From an uncultured Clostridia bacterium (lineage in GTDB: Bacteria; Bacillota; Clostridia; Christensenellales; UBA1242): DNA of 34,902 nucleotides. The stretch lies in assembly GCA_947053595.1 (NCBI GenBank), contig CAMRSX010000013.1, forward strand, positions 1 to 34,902, read 5' to 3'. Of this stretch, positions 31,291 through 34,902 are shown piece by piece. The notes under the pieces were generated by a model, which was not told the DNA's origin, did no database searches, and saw nothing but the letters and a program-made list of their open reading frames with translations. Each line of letters begins with the position of its first letter. Within the stretch, counting starts at the first letter, position 1. The translations under genes and the position numbers were made by a program.

Positions 31291-31857
31291 ATGAGTGAAA
31301 ACACAAATGAAAAATATGAGAAGTTGAGAAAAGCTTGGTTTGCCACATCTCAAAGGCGTTTTGCAGAGGAGTTGATTGGACATAAGTGGTTTGTGGAGTT
31401 GGTGGAAGATTTGCAAAGAGATTTTCCGCCTTATGAGCTGTATGCCTATGCCAAGGATTTGATGGAAAGAGTGGAATCAGGAAATTTTAAAAGCGCAGAA
31501 GAGGTGAAGCATGCTGAGGCAATGATTTCTGCTTGTCTGCTTGGCAAAATAACCACAATTGAAACATCGCACAAGGCAAGCGTTGAAAAAGATGAAGAGC
31601 GTGCGGTGGATAAATATGAGAATTCTCAACTTAAGAAGTTGATTTTGAAAGAAGAATTGGTGACAGATGAAGACACTGTGCACAAACTGATTAAAGAAGC
31701 AAGCAGAGAAGAAAAAGAGGCTTTTTGGAAAAAACTTAGCGAAAAGTTTGGCGAAGAAGAGAAAAACACCTTTGTTGACGGAAAGAAACTTGCCGAGCGC
31801 AGAGACCCAGAGCTGAATGGTGGCTATGGCGGCATTGAAATTTCAAAAGGAAGATAA
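31291..31857 (+). CDS. Hypothetical protein, charged and helical
   Basis: A 188-residue protein with no recognised domain. It is rich in Glu and Lys and predicted to be almost wholly helical. The first 90 residues (WFATSQRRFAEELIGHKWFVELVEDL, in pieces) look globular and the centre (about 100-165) looks like a coiled coil. The end is polar and glycine-rich (NGGYGGIEISKGR). No signal peptide or membrane segment. The ATG at 31291 has AGAGGTG 8 nt upstream and a good promoter. It is a single-gene unit ending at a strong terminator. Its base composition resembles the core genes more than the AT-rich gene before it. Function unknown. Confidence 0.75.
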   Translation: MSENTNEKYEKLRKAWFATSQRRFAEELIGHKWFVELVEDLQRDFPPYELYAYAKDLMERVESGNFKSAEEVKHAEAMISACLLGKITTIETSHKASVEKDEERAVDKYENSQLKKLILKEELVTDEDTVHKLIKEASREEKEAFWKKLSEKFGEEEKNTFVDGKKLAERRDPELNGGYGGIEISKGR

Positions 31858-31887
31858 AAAAAACAGCCAAAAAGGCTGTTTTTTTTT
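31857..31887. terminator. Terminator after the gene at 31291
   Basis: ACAGCC / GGCTGT with loop AAAAA, followed by T8. An A-run on the left side allows use in the other direction by nrdR readthrough. Confidence 0.88.
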
Positions 31888-31962
31888 GTGGTTGTTTTTT
31901 GCTGATGTCTTTGTGCTGCAAGGTGGTGGTTTTATGTGAATGTTTGTGCAACCGTGCAGTTT

Positions 31963-32406
31963 TTACATCTCGGTGATGAGTTTGATGAAGTTGGTGACAT
32001 CTTTAAACTGGCGATATACCGATGCAAAGCGAACATAGGCAATTTCGTCCGCGTTTTTAAGCTTTGCCATAATCATCTCTCCAATTTCTTGGGAAGAGAT
32101 TTCTTGTTTAAGTGAGTTTTGAATTTGTTTTTCAATGTCGTCTGCCATGGCATCAATTTGCGAAATGGAAACTGGGCGCTTTTCGCAAGCCTTAATCATC
32201 CCGCACTTTATTTTTTCGATGTTGAAAGGTTGACGGCTGCCGTCTTTTTTGACAACCAAAATTGGCACGGTTTCCACAGTTTCATAGGTGGTGAACCTTC
32301 TGCCGCAGCCAAGGCACTCTCTTCTTCTTCTGATGGAGTTTGTTTCATCTGTTGAGCGAGAGTCTAAAACCTTGCTTTCTTCACTTCCGCAATATACGCA
32401 TTTCAT
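31963..32406 (-). CDS. nrdR: Transcriptional repressor NrdR
   Basis: A 147-residue ATP/dATP-sensing repressor of ribonucleotide reductase genes. The N-terminal zinc ribbon has C3/C6 (MKCVYCG) and C31/C34 ([13 protein letters not shown]). The ATP-cone follows ([24 protein letters not shown] in pieces, ending [13 protein letters not shown]). Length is as usual. I choose ATG 32406, with GGAG 9 nt upstream; the frame extends 11 codons further but without homology. In clostridia nrdR often lies near sigG and ylmC, as here. The promoter carries a sequence close to the NrdR box, so self-repression is likely. No nrd reductase genes are in the window. Confidence 0.96.
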   Translation of the reverse strand: MKCVYCGSEESKVLDSRSTDETNSIRRRRECLGCGRRFTTYETVETVPILVVKKDGSRQPFNIEKIKCGMIKACEKRPVSISQIDAMADDIEKQIQNSLKQEISSQEIGEMIMAKLKNADEIAYVRFASVYRQFKDVTNFIKLITEM

Positions 32407-32429
32407 AATATTTTTCTCCTTACATCTGC

Positions 32430-32483
32430 ATTGTAACACAATATATTGCGTTTATTCAACTGTTTTGACACAATAATTGAAAT
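32430..32483 (-). promoter_or_regulatory. nrdR promoter with tandem NrdR-box-like sites
   Basis: Minus strand promoter: TTGAAT, 18-nt spacer, TACAAT (32435-32430). ACACAATATATTGCGT (32436-32451) fits the 16-bp NrdR box at all but one position. A weaker relative, ACACAATAATTGAAAT, lies at 32468-32483, exactly 32 bp further on (16-bp linker), the spacing known for paired NrdR boxes. The first site fills the promoter spacer. Confidence 0.7.
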
Positions 32484-32489
32484 AAATTT

Positions 32490-32520
32490 TTGCATACGCA
32501 TCTTTTGGCGGGCGTAAAAT
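32490..32520 (+). promoter_or_regulatory. feoAB promoter, predicted leaderless
   Basis: TTGCAT (32490-32495), 19-nt spacer, TAAAAT (32515-32520), then 6 nt to GTG 32527, and no Shine-Dalgarno. The geometry after the -10 equals that of the lipoprotein genes. The weaker NrdR-like site lies just upstream. Confidence 0.55.
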
Positions 32521-32526
32521 AGAAGC

Positions 32527-32754
32527 GTGATAAGTTTGAATTTGGCAAAGAAAAACAAAACCTATGTGGTGTGCGGTTTTTGCGGAAAGCTGGACGGCGT
32601 GCAAAGGCGCTTTTTGGAGCTTGGTTTTGCGGTTGGACAGAAGGTGAAAGTGGTGGCAACTTCGCTTGCCAAAAAGGTTTTTTTGATTGAACTTAGGGGC
32701 TATGTGCTGAGCGTGAGAGCCAGCCTGCTTGAAAGGATTTTGGTGAAGGAATGA
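32527..32754 (+). CDS. feoA: FeoA, ferrous iron transport accessory protein
   Basis: A 75-residue SH3-like protein. The family pattern is present: QRRFLELGFAVGQKVKVVATS, then VFLIELRGYVLSVRASLLERILV (in pieces). FeoA associates with FeoB on the cytoplasmic side and supports Fe(II) uptake. It begins with GTG, without ribosome site, directly at the predicted transcription start. Its last 4 nt overlap the feoB start (ATGA), so the two are translationally coupled. The N-terminal CGFCG is unusual for the family. Confidence 0.88.
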   Translation: MISLNLAKKNKTYVVCGFCGKLDGVQRRFLELGFAVGQKVKVVATSLAKKVFLIELRGYVLSVRASLLERILVKE

Positions 32755-34844
32755 GCGAAGTTTTGTTGGTTGGAAATCCAAACACTGGAAAGACAACTCT
32801 TTTCAACAGCCTCACGCGCTCGCACGAGCATGTTGGCAACTGGCATGGCGTGACAGTGGAAAGCAAGAAAAAAGAGTTTTCTTTTGACGGAAAAAGCTTT
32901 GTGCTGGTGGACACGCCGGGGCTTTATTCGCTTTGTCCGCTTTCCTTTGAAGAAGAGGTGGCAGCCAAAACCATTTTTGAAAACACCGACAAAAAAATAA
33001 TCAACATATGCGACCAAAACAATCTGCAAAGAAACCTCTTTCTGACGCTGTGTCTTTTGGAGAGAGGTTGTGATGTAATTTTGGCAGTGAATGAAATTGA
33101 CAGAAAACCAATTTTTAAGGTGGACTATGCCAAGCTGTCCGCTGCCCTTGGCATTGATGTTGTCAGCATTGATGCGGAAAAAAAGAGGGGAATGGACAAG
33201 CTGAAAGCAGGTTTGGGCAAGAAAAAGTTTCCAAAACTGCCATCGTATTTTTTGGGCTTGAAAGTGGACGAGGGAAGCTTGAGCCCAGAATGCAGAAAAC
33301 TTTTTTTGGACAAATATGCCATTTTGAAGGCTTATGAGCGGGATGAAAAATATTTTGAAGGCCTTGGCGTGAAAAATGTGGAAAAAATTTTTTCTTGCGT
33401 GCCAAAGGACAGCGTGCAGCAACTTTGTGCGCTGCGATATGATTTCATTCAACAGCTTATGCAATCGTGCAGTGTGCGCACCGATGCAGTGTATGGCAAA
33501 AGCAAAGCGGACAAACTTTTTTTAAACAAGTGGCTGGCATTTCCAATGTTTGTGCTGGTGCTTGCGGCGGTGTTTTATCTGACCTTCTTCTCGCTGGGGG
33601 CGCTGCTTTCTGATGCACTTGGCGGGTTTTTGGAGCTTTTGACAAAGCCAATCTTGGGCTGGATGGAGACCGAGTTTGGGCAGGGAGCTATTTTTGACCT
33701 GTTTAATATTGCCATTTTTGGCGGGGTGGGAACGGTGCTTTCCTTTCTGCCGCAGGTGGTGCTGTTGTTTCTCTTTCTTTCCATTTTGGAAGACAGCGGA
33801 TATATGTCACGCGTTGCTTTCATTTTTGAGGACATCTTGGGAAGAATTGGACTTTCTGGAAAAAGTGTATACACGCTTTTGATGGGCTTTGGTTGCTCCA
33901 CCACCGCCATTATGACCTCAAGAAACATGGACGACAAAAACGCAAAAATCAAGACGGCAATCCTTTGCCCTTACATGAGCTGCTCGGCTAAAATTCCAAT
34001 TTACACCGTCATTGGCGGGGCGATGTTTGGCGCAAAAAACATCTTTGTCATTTTGGGGCTGTATTTTCTTGGCGTTGTGGTGGCAATTTCAATTTCAAAA
34101 ATTTTGGATTTGACGGTGCTGAAAAGCAAAAAGCAAAGTTTCATTCTGGAGTTTCCGCCTTACCGCATCACAAGCCCAAAGCGCGTGGGCAAAATTTTGT
34201 GGAAAAATATGAAAGAGTTTCTCATTCGCGTGGGGTCGGTGATGCTGGCAATGAATGTCATAATTTGGATTCTTTCTTCATTCAGTTTTGGATTTGCTTA
34301 TGTTGCACAAAGTGACGGAGCCAGTATGCTGGAGTGCATTGGCAAAGCGCTGGCACCAATTTTTGTTCCACTGGGCTTTGGAAATTGGGCAATTGTTTGC
34401 TCGCTTTTGGCGGGTCTGGTGGCAAAGGAAGTGGTGGTGTCTTCCATTGCCATGTTCAACGGCATTGATGCAGGGGCAACAAAACTTATTTCGCAATCCA
34501 TTTTGCTGCCAGCCAGTGTGGTGTATTTTTCCAGCGGCGCCAGCATAATGTCCTTTTTGGTGTTTTGCTTGCTGTACACTCCTTGCATTGCATCGGTTTC
34601 CATGCTTATGCAAGAAATTGGCAAAAAGTGGACATTTTTGTCCATTGTCATTCAGCTTTTGACGGCATATGTTGTGGCGTTTGTGATTTACAACATTGCC
34701 TTTGCCTTTGAAATCTTTGGATTTTGGAAGGTTTTTGTGACGCTTTTGTGCATTTTGCTGGTGATTTTCTCTTTTGTTTTTATCTTTAAGCGCATTAAAA
34801 AGAAAAAACTTTGCCCACATTGCAGTGGGTGCGGGAAGTGTTAG
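32751..34844 (+). CDS. feoB: FeoB ferrous iron transporter
   Basis: A 697-residue membrane protein with an N-terminal G domain: G1 GNPNTGKTT (8-16), G2 region GNWHGVTVE (29-37), G3 DTPG (54-57), and G4 NEID (115-118) in place of the more common NxxD forms. The NLQRNLFLTLCLLE segment (92-105) is typical. After a linker there are about eight or more membrane helices, with the gate motif GFGCSTTAIM near 383 and CPYMSCSAKIPIY near 403. The C-terminus CPHCSGCGKC (688-697) is a cysteine-rich tail seen in many FeoB proteins. GAAGGA lies just upstream. It imports Fe(II) into the cell. Confidence 0.96.
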   Translation: MSEVLLVGNPNTGKTTLFNSLTRSHEHVGNWHGVTVESKKKEFSFDGKSFVLVDTPGLYSLCPLSFEEEVAAKTIFENTDKKIINICDQNNLQRNLFLTLCLLERGCDVILAVNEIDRKPIFKVDYAKLSAALGIDVVSIDAEKKRGMDKLKAGLGKKKFPKLPSYFLGLKVDEGSLSPECRKLFLDKYAILKAYERDEKYFEGLGVKNVEKIFSCVPKDSVQQLCALRYDFIQQLMQSCSVRTDAVYGKSKADKLFLNKWLAFPMFVLVLAAVFYLTFFSLGALLSDALGGFLELLTKPILGWMETEFGQGAIFDLFNIAIFGGVGTVLSFLPQVVLLFLFLSILEDSGYMSRVAFIFEDILGRIGLSGKSVYTLLMGFGCSTTAIMTSRNMDDKNAKIKTAILCPYMSCSAKIPIYTVIGGAMFGAKNIFVILGLYFLGVVVAISISKILDLTVLKSKKQSFILEFPPYRITSPKRVGKILWKNMKEFLIRVGSVMLAMNVIIWILSSFSFGFAYVAQSDGASMLECIGKALAPIFVPLGFGNWAIVCSLLAGLVAKEVVVSSIAMFNGIDAGATKLISQSILLPASVVYFSSGASIMSFLVFCLLYTPCIASVSMLMQEIGKKWTFLSIVIQLLTAYVVAFVIYNIAFAFEIFGFWKVFVTLLCILLVIFSFVFIFKRIKKKKLCPHCSGCGKC

Positions 34845-34867
34845 GCGAAAACTGCGCTGGTGGCTCA

Positions 34868-34888
34868 TTTTCGAGCAACGCTCGAAAA
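34868..34888. terminator. Hairpin after feoB (weak terminator candidate)
   Basis: TTTTCGAGC and GCTCGAAAA pair perfectly with loop AAC, 24 nt after the feoB stop. There is no T-run after it on the plus strand, so it may be a weak terminator or part of a repeat cut by the window end. Confidence 0.45.
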
Positions 34889-34902
34889 GTATCGCTTTGA
34901 CG

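Noticed and set aside
34868..34888. Strong terminator after feoB
   Set aside because: The stem is perfect but lacks a T-run, so it is kept only as a weak candidate.

Overview
The window looks like a chromosome piece from a low-to-mid GC, endospore-forming Firmicute, probably an uncultured clostridium. The evidence is gene content and order: spoVG-murC; rpmB divergent from an Asp23 gene and fakA; ftsA-ftsZ; spoIIGA-sigE next to sigG; then ylmC and nrdR. Shine-Dalgarno sites are mostly AGGAGG-like, and several genes have extended -10 promoters.

Layout. (1) 1-7050 is a very AT-rich accessory island beside a tRNA-Thr gene. It opens with the end of a restriction-like module: a left-truncated PD-(D/E)XK nuclease of DUF4420 type and an HNH nuclease. 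An array with an 84-85 bp period follows. Next is a compact unit with an excisionase-like gene, a tyrosine integrase and a three-gene ABC-three-component (ABC-3C) conflict system: a SMEK-domain protein, a small middle component and a DUF2326 ATPase. A 19-bp near-identical sequence lies on both sides of this unit (1994 and 7003), suggesting a roughly 5-kb integrative element that carries the defence genes. (2) 7050-8540 has tRNA-Thr(GGT), a 5' half of a second tRNA-Thr, a frameshifted membrane protein gene and spoVG. (3) 8690-12138 is a wall module: murC, an alpha/beta hydrolase and a membrane-anchored MurF-like ligase. (4) 12189-23577 has two giant surface lipoproteins (1427 and 1376 aa, with InlB-type B repeats) on either side of rpmB / asp23 / fakA. 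(5) 23799-28928 has ftsA, ftsZ, convergent sigE-spoIIGA, and sigG. (6) 28961-29360 is a broken third copy of the lipoprotein header. (7) 29390-34844 has ylmC, a hairpin-rich spacer, a transglutaminase-like gene, an unknown gene, nrdR and feoAB.

Main points of interest. The ABC-3C cassette with its own integrase and probable att sites is the clearest biological system. The lipoprotein family shows four linked features: promoters whose -10 box ends 6 nt before ATG, with no Shine-Dalgarno (predicted leaderless mRNAs); a Spo0A-box-like sequence at one fixed place upstream of the -35; an in-frame run of nine G just after the lipobox, inside a 48-bp block identical in both intact genes (possible phase variation and header exchange); and a 668-bp internal block with only four differences between paralogues (recent gene conversion). 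Further regulatory reads are a SigF-type promoter before sigG, a Spo0A box inside the ftsA promoter, and a pair of NrdR-box-like sites between nrdR and feoA. All assignments come from reading motifs and gene order; no database search was run.
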